From NCBI GenBank assembly GCA_963662175.1, contig OY759222.1, forward strand, positions 18,486,222-18,550,221: 64,000 nucleotides of DNA. Reading direction: 5' to 3'. The position numbers and the translations under genes were made by a program. The notes beneath the pieces were generated by a model that was not told the DNA's origin, ran no database searches, and worked only from the letters and a program-made list of their open reading frames with translations. The stretch is from Aradus depressus (Eukaryota > Arthropoda > Insecta > Hemiptera > Aradidae). Of this stretch, positions 45,517-56,259 are shown one piece after another (the first letter of the stretch is position 1; each line of letters starts with the position of its first letter).

Positions 45517-45668
45517 TAGTTATTTTGACTCATGCCCAGGCTTTAACTTCGAGGTCATATCGCCTACTACCAAAGCGCTCTTTCGCGTTCTGGTGGACAT
45601 GGCCTACCTAATATGGGAATCCTAAATTTTGCATACCCTAAATTCTTATTCATCTAGGGTCAGGGTCA
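45517..45668 (-). repeat. SINE1 3' half, minus strand
   Basis: Reversed tail TTTTGACTCATGCCCAGGC to CATCTAGGGTCAGGGT; the head is missing. It lies about 40 bp from the Jockey copy B. Confidence 0.82.
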
Positions 45669-45710
45669 CCAATGTATATAATTTATAAGGTAATTTGAAG
45701 TATACCTCAC

Positions 45711-46707
45711 ACACGTCTCACACGAAACACGCTGAACCGTCGCTGAAAACTGGTGCAACACATGGAAAATCAAACTAAATACAGAAAAATCACAGCACAT
45801 CACATTTACACTTCGACGAGAAACATGCCCCCCCGTTTTCATCTACGACAAGCCCCTCCCTCAAACTAATACTGTACGATACCTAGGACTGACATTGGAT
45901 CGAAGACTGACATGGAATCCTCATACACGTCTCACACGAAACACGCTGAACCGTCGACTCAAAATACTCTACGGACTTCTAAATAGACGATCAAAATTAG
46001 ACATGACACAAAAACGGAACTGTTATACTTACTTAGACCATTATGGACATACGGATCACAGATATACGGTACAGCAAAAACATCCAACATCAAACGAATT
46101 CAGGCATTTCAGTCAAAAACCCTCAGACTGATAACACAATGCCCCCCATACATAAACAACAGAACACTTCATAACGATCTTATGATACACACAGTACCCG
46201 ACACAATACAAACTATTTACATACGTTTTTTTAGAAAACTTTACACACATACAAATCCAGAAATACGTACTTTACCTTCACAACACTTACCACAAAACTC
46301 CCCACGAAGGTTGAAGAGGAGATGGAACCGCGACTTACTGTCACCTTAATTCCTATTCGTTCTTAATATTTTTATTTTTTTTTATTCTTTTATATTATTT
46401 TCCTTCACTTTTATCATCTCTCTCACCCATTCCATCAAAGTTGTCTTTCAATTCCTTTTTATTTATTTATTATTTTTTTTTTTAATTATTATTATTTTAT
46501 TTTTTTTTTTTTATTTTTTTTTTTTTTTCCCTTGTCCTTATAATTAATATAAATTTTCGTCCCGAGGACCTACCACTGGGTGGCCTTCCTCTCACATGCC
46601 ATTCACGCCAACGTCTCCATACCTACCAACATAGATGCTGGTTGTTGCCCCCTAGCAACAGTTGCATCTTTATGAATAAAAGCCAAAAAAAAAAAAAAAA
46701 AAAAAAT
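45711..46707 (+). mobile_element. Jockey-type retrotransposon copy B, 5' truncated
   Basis: From the 3' part of the reverse transcriptase ORF through a stop at 46347-46349, a T-rich 3' UTR with GGTCCTCGGGACG (reversed in copy C), and an A23 tail at 46685-46707. It is nearly identical to copy A, implying recent insertion. The first 31 bases (ACACGTCTCACACGAAACAC region) repeat sequence found about 212 bp further on, so its 5' end carries a partial local duplication. Confidence 0.93.
45746..46349 (+). pseudogene. Reverse transcriptase C-terminal part, Jockey copy B
   Basis: Reads WCNTWKIKLNTEKSQHI, then VRYLGLTLDRRLTWNPHT and LNRRSKLDMTQ. After a one-base shift back it continues KTELLYLLRPLWTYGSQIYG and on to LKRRWNRDL before the stop. 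It lacks the catalytic YADD. This is the thumb and C-terminal region of a Jockey-clade non-LTR polymerase, with the same frame break as copies A and C. Confidence 0.85.
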
Positions 46708-46709
46708 TA

Positions 46710-47640
46710 TATGACGTATCCAACAATCATATTATGTTTTAACGGGAATAAACATCATAATTACTGAGTGGCGTAGATTTTTGGCAGGTCCATTGGTATA
46801 TCTGATTTAAATATATATATATATATATATTTTAGGAGTCGAACGTTTTGTCAAAAAACATCACACTTTTTTCTTAACAGTTTCAACTTCTTTTTTTATC
46901 TCCTCAATAAACAACTTTCAAGTCCTCAATTCCTACCTTTTGAACTTGTCAAGAACTAATAAGATTGATTATCTAAATCTATAATATAAATATAATATCT
47001 AATCTCAAACAATCTACAAAATACATATTTTTTCGAAACATTTATATAGAATAAACTATACTCATTTTTGCACTTCGAGTCAGTATTTTGAAGTATTTAA
47101 TAAATTAAAATTGAAATTTGTGGGAGAGGAGTGTCGGTTGATCAGTTTTTATCATATTTGGATTTAGCCATTCCGAAAATATGAAATTTCGGTCAAAAAT
47201 AAATAACGAATTAGACAGATTGTACACGTTCCAATGTACTAAGTGGAAAAATAAAATGAAATGTTCCAATACTGGATTTAGGATTATTGAACTTAATCCT
47301 AATTGACTGCATTGCACTGTAATTGTGGCTAACTGGTTTTGTAAATGCAACAACCATGCAAGAATTTCCATCTCATCAACATGTAAATGCATGTTTACAA
47401 ACCTGTTGAACACAGAAAAAAACTCTTATTTTTAATATATTTTCTAATAAATATTTTTCTCTAGTTCTTCCAAGGAATTATGTATCATTATTGAAAGTTT
47501 TAGTGGATAGTGAGTAAGTAAACGCTTATTTATGTGGATTTCTGTAAAAAGATTGTAAGAACTTTATTTTTTACTTTATTTTTTTGTATAAACTACCACC
47601 ATATTTTCATGTTCCCCAGAACATGTGAGAGATCGTTGAA
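46710..47640. other. AT-rich sequence, no gene recognised
   Basis: An (AT)n tract at about 46811-46832. Nothing else assigned. Confidence 0.4.
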
Positions 47641-47649
47641 ATTCATATA

Positions 47650-47790
47650 TTTACAGGGTAATTCAGTCAAATTGTCCATAACTCCCAAGGTTTTGGAACT
47701 GTACACTCAACATTAAACTTTTGACAGATTGTGTACATATCTTCCCCTACAATTCGTATACATGGGGAAGTACTATAGAGCTTCCACGTG
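47650..47790 (-). repeat. DR repeat 5' end, minus strand
   Basis: TTCAGTCAAATTGTCCATAAC, ACTTTTGACAGATTGTGTAC and TCTTCCCCTACAATTCGTAT. Confidence 0.45.
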
Positions 47791-48304
47791 CCAATTTCTC
47801 AAATTGTTTCCGCTACCAACCTGCTTGATACGTTTATGACCCAGTTGTAAATTAATGACCATACGTCCAGTTTTATGTAGGTATATCTAGTTCTTGATAA
47901 AGTAACAAATCACAAAAGGCGATAAATAAAATTTTTGCCGTTAAGCCTGGATGCAGATATATATTTCAGGTTGTCTGAGGACATATTCAGTGCAATTAGG
48001 CCGCTATTCATGGTTTGAGTCAATGGCGCACAAACACACGCGCAGTCTACAATACTTTGTGATTTAGACTACAATACTCTCCTGTTCTTTATCCATGACA
48101 ATACAACCCTATTATGTTCTGTATAATAGCCACGATATTTATTTCTTATTTACACGTATCGTTATATATTTATTCTTTCACTATACTCGTATATTTATTT
48201 TATTTTATTTCTTTTATAGTAGAATTCGCTAATATTTTTTTAGCGGATTATTATGTACTTTGTACAATAAATGCTAAACACAAATATATATTTTAAACAA
48301 AAAT

Positions 48305-48950
48305 CATCGATGAATCACTGACAATAGATTTTCCTATCATGAATTAATCAACTAAGTTTCGCTCTCCCTCCAAAACCAATCAACCATTTGGACTAAAAAT
48401 CAATAATTGAGGGGGTTAGAAGCAAAGGGATGTAAGTGACAATTTGGCTGAAATTGAGAAATGTGTGTTAACATCTTCCTTGACACCTACCCTGACTACT
48501 GGCTAATGATCAGAACGATTGTTAGTACCAGTTACTAGTGGAAAATACCTGGGTAATACCTGAATTTACGACGTTACTACAAATTTGACAATTTATAACC
48601 CCCTCTAACCCGCTTCTAACCCCCTCAATTATATAAATATAATGGCAGCCATTAGGATTTTTTTAATTGAGAGAGCCCCTGATTCCCCCCTTTGAATTTA
48701 TATATGAAATTTCGTGTCAATAAATTGATTACATAGACAGTTGAGTCTTTGTGTTATCCCCATCACGACCCTCTTTATCCTCCTATGTTCGATTTGGCTG
48801 AAAATGAATAAGTATCGTTCGTATAGAGTTCTGGATATAAATAATAAATTACGTTTCGATATATTCATTCTATCGGGAGTTATTTTGGCAGAAAACATAA
48901 TTTCCCCTATACTTCGTACAGCTAGGGAATTAATATTATTTATCATATAC
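48305..48950 (-). repeat. DR repeat, minus strand, rearranged
   Basis: GATGAATCACTGACAATAG and TCGCTCTCCCTCCAAAACC at one end. At the other are CGATATATTCATTCTATCGG and CCCTATACTTCGTACAGC. The middle (48410-48640) contains a short inverted repeat (GAGGGGGTTAGAAGC / GCTTCTAACCCCCTC), so a small element may be nested there. Confidence 0.6.
48412..48628. mobile_element. Possible small inverted-repeat element
   Basis: TTGAGGGGGTTAGAAGCAAA (left) and GCTTCTAACCCCCTCAA (right) are reverse complements about 217 bp apart. The left flank AATAA and right flank TTATA do not give a clear duplication. No coding content. Confidence 0.55.
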
Positions 48951-48970
48951 CTATTCTTGTGTTAGCTATT

Positions 48971-49262
48971 ATGTGATTCATGCCCGGGCTTTAACTACTA
49001 AGGTCATATCGCCTACTACCAGAGCTCTCTTTCGTGAGTATGGTGGACTTGAGCCTGATTCTACTATGGGAGTCCTAAATTGGTATTCACCTGAGGGGTC
49101 TTTAACGATTACGTCGGGACCATCGCTTAACGTCATATTCGAAGGAAAAGGTGCTCAAGTTTATATTACCTCGCAGATAAAATAAATTTCGGCTGGGTTT
49201 CGAACCCACGATCTTGAACTCAGTAAGCAAGCACTTAAACCACTGAGCTAACGGCGCCCCTC
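48971..49262 (-). repeat. SINE1 copy, minus strand, internally deleted
   Basis: ATGTGATTCATGCCCGGGCT to GAGCTAACGGCGCCCCTC, reversed B box GGGTTTCGAACCCACG. Confidence 0.9.
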
Positions 49263-49345
49263 CTATTCCTGTGTATTAGATTTTGTTAGTTTCAGTTGTA
49301 CGATGTATATGGAAGGAGTTAGGTATTCGGTTAGAATCCTTAGTT

Positions 49346-49687
49346 AGGTTAGGTTTTATGACTCATGCCCGGGCTTTAACTACGAAGTCATATCGCCTAC
49401 TACCAGAGCGCTCTTTCGTCACTCTGGTGGACATGAGCCCGACTCTACTATGGGAGTCCTAAATTTTGCCTACCCTAAATTTTTATTCATATAGGGCAGG
49501 GGTCTTTAACGAATACCTGACATCGTACAGGCTCGGGACCATCGCTTAACATCCCATCCGAAGGACGGCGTGCTCAAGTTTATTTTACCTCCCAGATAAA
49601 ATAAACTAAGGGCCTCGGTCGGGTTTCGAACCCACGATCGTGAGCTCAGAAGACAAGCACGCATACCACTGAGCTACCGGCGCCCTC
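49346..49687 (-). repeat. SINE1 copy, full length, minus strand, 13-bp TSD
   Basis: Begins with the reversed CCTAA tail (AGGTTAGGTTTTATGACTC) and ends GAGCTACCGGCGCCCTC. AGAATCCTTAGTT (49333-49345) and AGAATGCTTAGTT (49690-49702) flank it. Confidence 0.95.
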
Positions 49688-49704
49688 CGAGAATGCTTAG
49701 TTGT

Positions 49705-50470
49705 GGCAGCCCTTTGGTTTTCCAGCCCTCTCAATTCCCAATTCACAATTCACCCTCTCGCTCTGAAATTCATATCATACTGGCATTACTGAATATATGA
49801 AAGTCAATTTCACAATTACTCTGAACAAAGAAACATAAAAACCTAGGATGCCAGCACATTACTATAATATCCCCAGTAACGGCATGAAATGCATTTGAGA
49901 AGGAGAGGCATGATCTGTACAATAGAAAATCCAATTATAACCAGATTACAAATATATATATTTTTTTACTTTCAGTTACTTGATCCAAACTACATTACAC
50001 TCATACATCCCGGAATAACTTGATATAATTTATCTGTATCACGTCTACGAAGTACATTTTATTTATCACTCTCTATGATTTGTTACTTTATCGGAGCTAG
50101 GTTAATAAAACTTGACAAACAGTCATTAAGTTACACTTTTATATTACTGATCCAATAAACGATAATTATTCAGCAAGTGGTGAGATATTTTATGATAAAG
50201 ATTGCCAATAACTTTATCTACATTTATAGTTAACAAAACAATTAAAAGAGAAATACAAGATAAAATGGTAATTGTCAATAATTAATCAGGAAGTGATAAT
50301 TTTAATGATTTTAATCAATGAATGTTTTGTCTTTTGACGCAAATAAATTGCAAATTCAGTATAAAAATTACACTACAAGCTAATGTATTAGGGATTTGAT
50401 ATTCATTTATCTTCTTTAGTTTATTTATTTTAAAATATATATATATATTATAAAATGTAATATCTTTTTT
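49705..50470. other. AT-rich sequence, no gene recognised
   Basis: No repeat landmarks. Confidence 0.4.
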
Positions 50471-50474
50471 TTTA

Positions 50475-50821
50475 GAGGGCGCCGGTAGCTCAGTGGTATG
50501 CGTGCTTGCCTTCTGAGCTCAAGATCGTGGGTCGAAACCCGACCGAGGTCCTTAGTTTATTTTATCTGGGAGGTAAAATAAACTTAAGCCCGCCGTCCTT
50601 CGGATGGGACGTTAAGCGATGGTCCCGAGCCTGTACGATGTCAGGTACTCGTTAAAGACCCCCTGCCCTAGGTGAATAAAAATTTAGGGTAGGCAAAATT
50701 CAGGACTCCCACAGTAGAGTCGGGGGCTCATGTCCACCAGAATGACGAAAGAGCGCTGTGGTAGTAGGCGATGTGACCTCGTAGCTAAAGCCCGGGCATG
50801 AGTCATAAGACCTAACCTAAC
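50475..50821 (+). repeat. SINE1 copy, full length
   Basis: Head GAGGGCGCCGGTAGCTCAGT, B box GTGGGTCGAAACCCGACC (one T missing), tail CATAAGACCTAACCTAAC. Confidence 0.95.
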
Positions 50822-50839
50822 GTGTATAATATATATTTT

Positions 50840-51034
50840 TTTTTTTTTGGCCTTATGATCGATGCATATTAGCCATGTCACTGTGTCATCTAGTTATGTA
50901 CGACATCCATGGCCCCGGGAGGGAGTTCTATCTACGAAATAAAACTCACTCCCGGACGGGATTCGAATCGTGAAACCGTGGTGAGATAATGCGACCAAAG
51001 CCATATGCTCTAGCCCGCACGGCCACCATGGCCC
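50840..51034 (-). repeat. SINE2 copy, minus strand
   Basis: The minus strand starts with GGGCCATGGTGGCCGTGCG. The B box is diverged (CACGATTCGAATCCC) and a poly(A) corresponds to T12 at 50839-50850. Confidence 0.8.
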
Positions 51035-51039
51035 ATAAT

Positions 51040-51735
51040 ATGGGTTCATGTATATAATTTATAAGCTTGCTTTGTTGTACAAAATTATATGATGTATCTA
51101 ATTACTCTTTTATGGTTTATTGGAAATTAATATTATTATTAAACAGGGCAATAGTTCATATTATGCAACCGAAAGTATAACATTTTGACCCCGTCGATCC
51201 TTTTAGTGAAGTAGTACAGATTCTCCTATCCATAATAATAATGTATGCTTATTTTTGTAGAAACCTAAAAATGTATCGGCAAAATTCTGGAAAAGTATCG
51301 AAAATAGTTTTAATAGAAATTATTAGTGAGAAGTAAAAATAGTTCAGCAGAGTACCAACAGAGAGCACAAATGAAGGCTAGTGTATGTGGATAATACACA
51401 AATGGCTTAATAAATGTATACTTACTAAATGTATTGTAAGAGACTTCAAATTTCTGAGTTGGTTGATTCTGCTTGTGACTTAATAAATAATTCATACTAT
51501 GGTAACTGTTTATTCACTATTTTCCAATTCTAGCCGGGCAGTCCAAGAGAAAACTTGTAGAGAACTTATTGTGAGGAGAAAACAAACAATTGTCTTTATA
51601 AAATTAATAGACATCAATTTAAACAAAATAAACAACAAATACTTATATTTCAAAAGAATTAATTCACAACTAAATAACAGAGAATTGGCTCTAATAAAGA
51701 CAGCAAGTAACTATTCACATTTTTACCTGATAAAC
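51040..51735. other. AT-rich sequence, no gene recognised
   Basis: No repeat landmarks; a plus-strand 94-codon ORF at its end runs into a SINE1 and has no motif. Confidence 0.4.
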
Positions 51736-51737
51736 AA

Positions 51738-51994
51738 GAGCGCAAGTAGTTCAGAGATAGCGTGCTTGCCTACTGAACTCTAGACCGCGAGTTCGAAAAC
51801 CGGCCGAGGCCCTTACGTTTTTTTATCTGAGAGGTGAAAAAACCTCAGGTATTTGTTAAAGACCCCTTACTCTAGGTCAATAAAACTGGGTAGACACCCA
51901 CTGTAGAGTCGGGCTCATTTCCACAAAAGAGCTCTCTGGTAGTAGGCGATATGACCTTGTAGTTAAAGCCAGGGCATGCGTCACAACAACTAAC
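51738..51994 (+). repeat. SINE1 copy, internally deleted
   Basis: Head GAGCGCAAGTAGTTCAGAG, B box GCGAGTTCGAAAACCGGCC, tail GGGCATGCGTCACAACAACTAAC. Confidence 0.87.
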
Positions 51995-51999
51995 TGATA

Positions 52000-52580
52000 A
52001 ACTTTGCAAAAACTGAATCCAACTGACTAATAAATAATCCACTGACCCTGAACCGAGGTTTTTTCTAACGCCCAGAACAATCCAAAAAACCCTGATTGGT
52101 CAGTGTTAAATGATCTCGAATTATCTGGAAGGTCCGAACAAGAAATGAGTTAGGTACACTAAAACTACTTTTAAACACAATTGAATCACAATACGTTATT
52201 TTGAAAAATATATACATACTTATATATATATAAAACAATTATTACAAATTTACAAATGAACATAAACAGTAATTGGCTTCCTCCTTAACTGTCCTTTTAA
52301 TGAATGTAACGGCATAAAATTCGCTCTGGAGAAGTACATTGCCGTAAATTTACCGAAGATTTTTTTTTATTAATTTTTATTATGAAACAGTTTTTAAAGA
52401 AAAAAACATCTCAAATTTCAAACAAACTTGTTTAAGATTTTAATAACATATTCTCTTAATTAATAATTAATTACACGTATTCGGTTACCTGCACATTTGG
52501 TTACATCAAATTTAATTTTGAATTGTATTAATTTTCTTTCATATAAATAACCAGTTCATTAATTTATTTTTTATTTTTTT
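52000..52580. other. AT-rich sequence, no gene recognised
   Basis: A DR 3'-end string (GGAGAAGTACATTGCCGTAA) near 52331. Otherwise nothing. Confidence 0.4.
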
Positions 52581-53524
52581 CTTTTGACCGAGTTTGGCAC
52601 GCGGGACTTCTTTATAAATTGAGACCGTTGCTTCCTCACACATATTATTTAATCATTCATTCATATCTAACAAACAGATACTTCGCCGTCCGTCAGGGCT
52701 TTTGACCGAGTTTGGCACGCGGGACTTCTTTATAAATTGAGACCGTTGCTTCCTCACACATATTATTTAATCATTCATTCATATCTAACAAACAGATACT
52801 TCGCCGTCCGTCAGGGCTTTTGACCGAGTTTGGCACGCGGGACTTCTTTATAAATTGAGACCGTTGCTTCCTCACACATATTATTTAATCATTCATTCAT
52901 ATCTAACAAACAGATACTTCGCCGTCCGTCAGGGCTTTTGACCGAGTTTGGCACGCGGGACTTCTTTATAAATTGAGACCGTTGCTTCCTCACACATATT
53001 ATTTAATCATTCATTCATATCTAACAAACAGATACTTCGCCGTCCGTCAGGGCTTTTGACCGAGTTTGGCACGCGGGACTTCTTTATAAATTGAGACCGT
53101 TGCTTCCTCACACATATTATTTAATCATTCATTCATATCTAACAAACAGATACTTCGCCGTCCGTCAGGGCTTTTGACCGAGTTTGGCACGCGGGACTTC
53201 TTTATAAATTGAGACCGTTGCTTCCTCACACATATTATTTAATCATTCATTCATATCTAACAAACAGATACTTCGCCGTCCGTCAGGGCTTTTGACCGAG
53301 TTTGGCACGCGGGACTTCTTTATAAATTGAGACCGTTGCTTCCTCACACATATTATTTAATCATTCATTCATATCTAACAAACAGATACTTCGCCGTCCG
53401 TCAGGGCTTTTGACCGAGTTTGGCACGCGGGACTTCTTTATAAATTGAGACCGTTGCTTCCTCACACATATTATTTAATCATTCATTCATATCTAACAAA
53501 CAGATACTTCGCCGTCCGTCAGGG
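52581..53524 (+). repeat. Eight 118-bp tandem copies of reverse transcriptase segment
   Basis: Units start at 52581, 52699, 52817, 52935, 53053, 53171, 53289 and 53407, and I see no difference among them. Each encodes FDRVWHAGLLYKLRPLL... to ...NRYFAVRQG, an early RT palm block. Since 118 is not divisible by three, successive copies are out of frame. Each junction joins AGGGCT to TTTGACC; the true continuation is AGGGCTCTGC, so the units share a GGCT microhomology. Confidence 0.97.
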
Positions 53525-54336
53525 CTCTGCTGTCTCCTCAATAAGACCCATATTGGCGGGTGTACCGCAGGGTTCTGTCTTAGCTCCTTTATTATATACC
53601 ATATACACATTTGATATGCCACCTCCATCCACACAATGACAGCTACATACGCCGATGACACCGCCATCTTAGCTGCTGCTGACCTTCACATACACGCCTC
53701 ATTTACACTACAACACCATCTCACACAAATTGAAAACTGGTGCAACACATGGAAAATCAAACTAAATACAGAAAAATCACAGCACATCACATTTACACTT
53801 CGACGAGAAACATGCCCCCCCGTTTTCATCTACGACAAGCCCCTCCCTCAAACTAATACTGTACGATACCTAGGACTGACATTTGATCGAAGACTGACAT
53901 GGAATCCTCATACACGTCTCACACGAAACACGCTGAACCGTCGACTCAAAATACTCTACGGACTTCTAAATAGACGATCAAAATTAGACATGACACAAAA
54001 ACGGAACTGTTATACTTACTTAGACCATTATGGACATACGGATCACAGATATACGGTTCAGCAAAAACATCCAACATCAAACGAATTCAGGCATTTCAGT
54101 CAAAAACCCTCAGACTGATAACACAATGCCCCCCATACATAAACAACAGAACACTTCATAACGATCTTATGATACACACAGTACCCGACACAATACAAAC
54201 TATTTACATACGTTTTTTTAGAAAACTTTACACACATACAAATCCAGAAATACGTACTTTATCTTCACAACACTTACCACGAAACCCCCCACGAAGGTTG
54301 AAGAGGAGGTGGAACCGCGACTTACTGCCACCTTAA
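53407..54336 (+). pseudogene. Reverse transcriptase fragment (Jockey clade), frameshifted
   Basis: Frame 1 (to TGA at 53637-53639): FDRVWHAGLL, then GVPQGSVLAPLLY, a conserved RT block. Frame 2 (from 53636): TYADDTAIL, the catalytic YADD box, then WCNTWKIKLN, VRYLGLTFDRRLTW and LLNRRSKLDMTQ. Frame 3: KTELLYLLRPLWTYGSQIYG to LKRRWNRDLLPP. Each change is one base back. The order and motifs match the C-terminal half of Jockey-clade ORF2. Endonuclease and ORF1 are absent because of 5' truncation. Confidence 0.92.
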
Positions 54337-54669
54337 TTCCTATTCGTTCTTAATATTTTTATTTTTTTTTATTCTTTTACATTATTTCCCTTCACTTTTA
54401 TCATCTCTCTCACCCATTCCATCAAAGTTGTCTTTCAATTCCTTTTTATTATTATTTTTTTTTTTTATTATTATTATTATTTTATTATTTTTTTTTTTTC
54501 CCTTGTCCTTATAATTAATATAAATTTTCGTCCCGAGGACCTACCACTGGGTGGCCTTCCTCTCACATGCCATTCACGCCAACGTCTCCATACCTACCAA
54601 CATAGATGCTGGTTGTTGCCCCCTAGCAACAGTTGCATCTTTATGAATAAAAGCAAAAAAAAAAAAAAT

Positions 54670-55180
54670 GTTTTCTTGAATAAAAAAAAGTTTACATTAG
54701 TGATAATGAGCATAATTGCATAAATTCAAAACTGCTGGAACATCAAAACAAAACAGTGTTAAAAAGTGCAAGAAGAAAAAAAAAAAAAAACATAATTATG
54801 CATAATATCAGAACTCATTAGCATAATAATTAAGGCAGCAAATCATAAAACAAATTGAAGATAAATTCCACTTTAATGTCCTGGAAAAATTATAATGGAA
54901 CATGGCTCAGTTTAATCAAAACCTATATATCAAAACACAATGTAGAAATATTAATTAAACATATATAATTAGAAAAACACAGCAATTTATAAATTGGATT
55001 ATATATTAATTTTAGTGTTCAGAGAAAATTTAGGAGAAAAATTAAAAAGGGTAATTAATTTTAAAAAATTAATATAATAACATGTTACAATAAAATTCGG
55101 GAGACTGTTTATGTTTTTTCTAATTTCTTGAAAATATGACACTTTTTATAATTGCCATGTAGATAGGATAGGATTTTTTT
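54670..55180. other. AT-rich sequence, no gene recognised
   Basis: A-rich tracts; no landmarks. Confidence 0.4.
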
Positions 55181-55184
55181 TTAG

Positions 55185-55410
55185 GATGTCGATGAATCAC
55201 CGGAAATGTACTAATGCAACATGAAATAATCACGTTTTCGCTCAACCTCCAAAACTGTACATCTCATGAGAACGACACTTATTGATTTTTAGACAAACCG
55301 GTCAAAGATGGGGGAGGCATAACATAAAAACTATAATAACTGATTGTGTTGACACAAAATTGTATAGGTATGTAAATTCAATACCCCATAAGGACAGGTA
55401 TTAATTTTCT
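55185..55410 (+). repeat. DR repeat fragments, mixed
   Basis: GATGAATCACCGGAAATGTAC at the left, then a plus-strand monomer with AACTATAATAACTGATTGTG and CAATACCCCATAAGGACAGG. Confidence 0.5.
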
Positions 55411-55552
55411 GTTATTGGACGATACTCGTTTGTATGTGTAGGACCGTCCTGCGTTTGTAAAAATGGTCGAATCCTCTTCATATATTACTTAAACATCCAA
55501 AAATAATAAATAAATCAAAAGGAAATGGTTTAGTTACCTAGGGTAAGATCTA

Positions 55553-55635
55553 GGAATGGGCGATAGTCGATAATGGTCACTATCGATAGTCCGATACTAT
55601 CGGTGGAAAACTATCGATAGAATTGATAATTCAAT
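55553..55635 (+). mobile_element. Solo hAT-like end
   Basis: TAGGAATGGGCGATAGTCGA followed by several CTATCGATAG palindromes resembles the end of the hAT element at 39512. No opposite end or TSD found. Confidence 0.4.
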
Positions 55636-55896
55636 AAGTTGACGCTTTTCATGCAAAGTACTTTCCAATATTTTATTATAATATGATTATTTTATTTTTA
55701 TTTTTTCATGTACATTAACCAAATTTAAATGATTCTATGTTGTGGAGGATGAAAGGGGAATTAAAATATAAATCGAATAAATAATTGTTCTTCCAAATCG
55801 AACTTTATTTTATGGAAATAACATTTTCTGTCGAAAATAATCGCATTAAGTATAACACTTGGCAAGAATTTTAACACATTAAATAAAGTTCAAAAT

Positions 55897-56244
55897 GAGG
55901 GCGCCGGTAGCTCAGTGGTATGCGTGCTTGACTTCTGAGCTCAAGAACGTGGGTTCGAAACCCGACCGAGGCCCTTAGTTTATTTTATCTGGGAGGTAAA
56001 ACAAACTTAAACACGCCGTCCTTTGGATGGGACGATAAGCGATGGTCCCGAGCCTGTACGATGTCAGATACTCGTAAAAGATCTCTGCCCTAGGTGAATA
56101 AAAATTTAGGGTAGGCAAAATTTAGGACTCCCACAGTAGAGTCGGGCTCATGTCCACCAGAGTGACGAAAGAGCGCTCTGGTAGTAGGCGATATGACCTC
56201 GTAGTTAAAGCCCGGGCATGAGTCATAAAACCTAAACCTAACCT
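55897..56244 (+). repeat. SINE1 copy, full length, 12-bp TSD
   Basis: Head GAGGGCGCCGGTAGCTCAGT, B box GTGGGTTCGAAACCCGACC, tail CATAAAACCTAAACCTAACC. AAAGTTCAAAAT (55885-55896) and AAAGTTCCAAAA (56245-56256) are the duplicated target. Confidence 0.95.
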
Positions 56245-56259
56245 AAAGTTCCAAAACAC

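Larger units (their letters stand above)
52581..54668 (+). mobile_element. Jockey-type retrotransposon copy A, 5' truncated, with 5' tandem array
   Basis: Insertion starts in the reverse transcriptase domain. Its first 118 bp occur eight times (52581-53524), then the ORF continues through the YADD motif to a stop at 54334-54336. A T-rich 3' UTR follows, ending GAATAAAAGC plus poly(A) at about 54655-54668. It is near-identical to copy B over the shared 3' kilobase. Two frame breaks make it dead. Confidence 0.95.

Noticed and set aside
52581..53524. CRISPR-like or satellite array
   Set aside because: There are no spacers between units, and each unit encodes a reverse transcriptase segment continuous with the element downstream.
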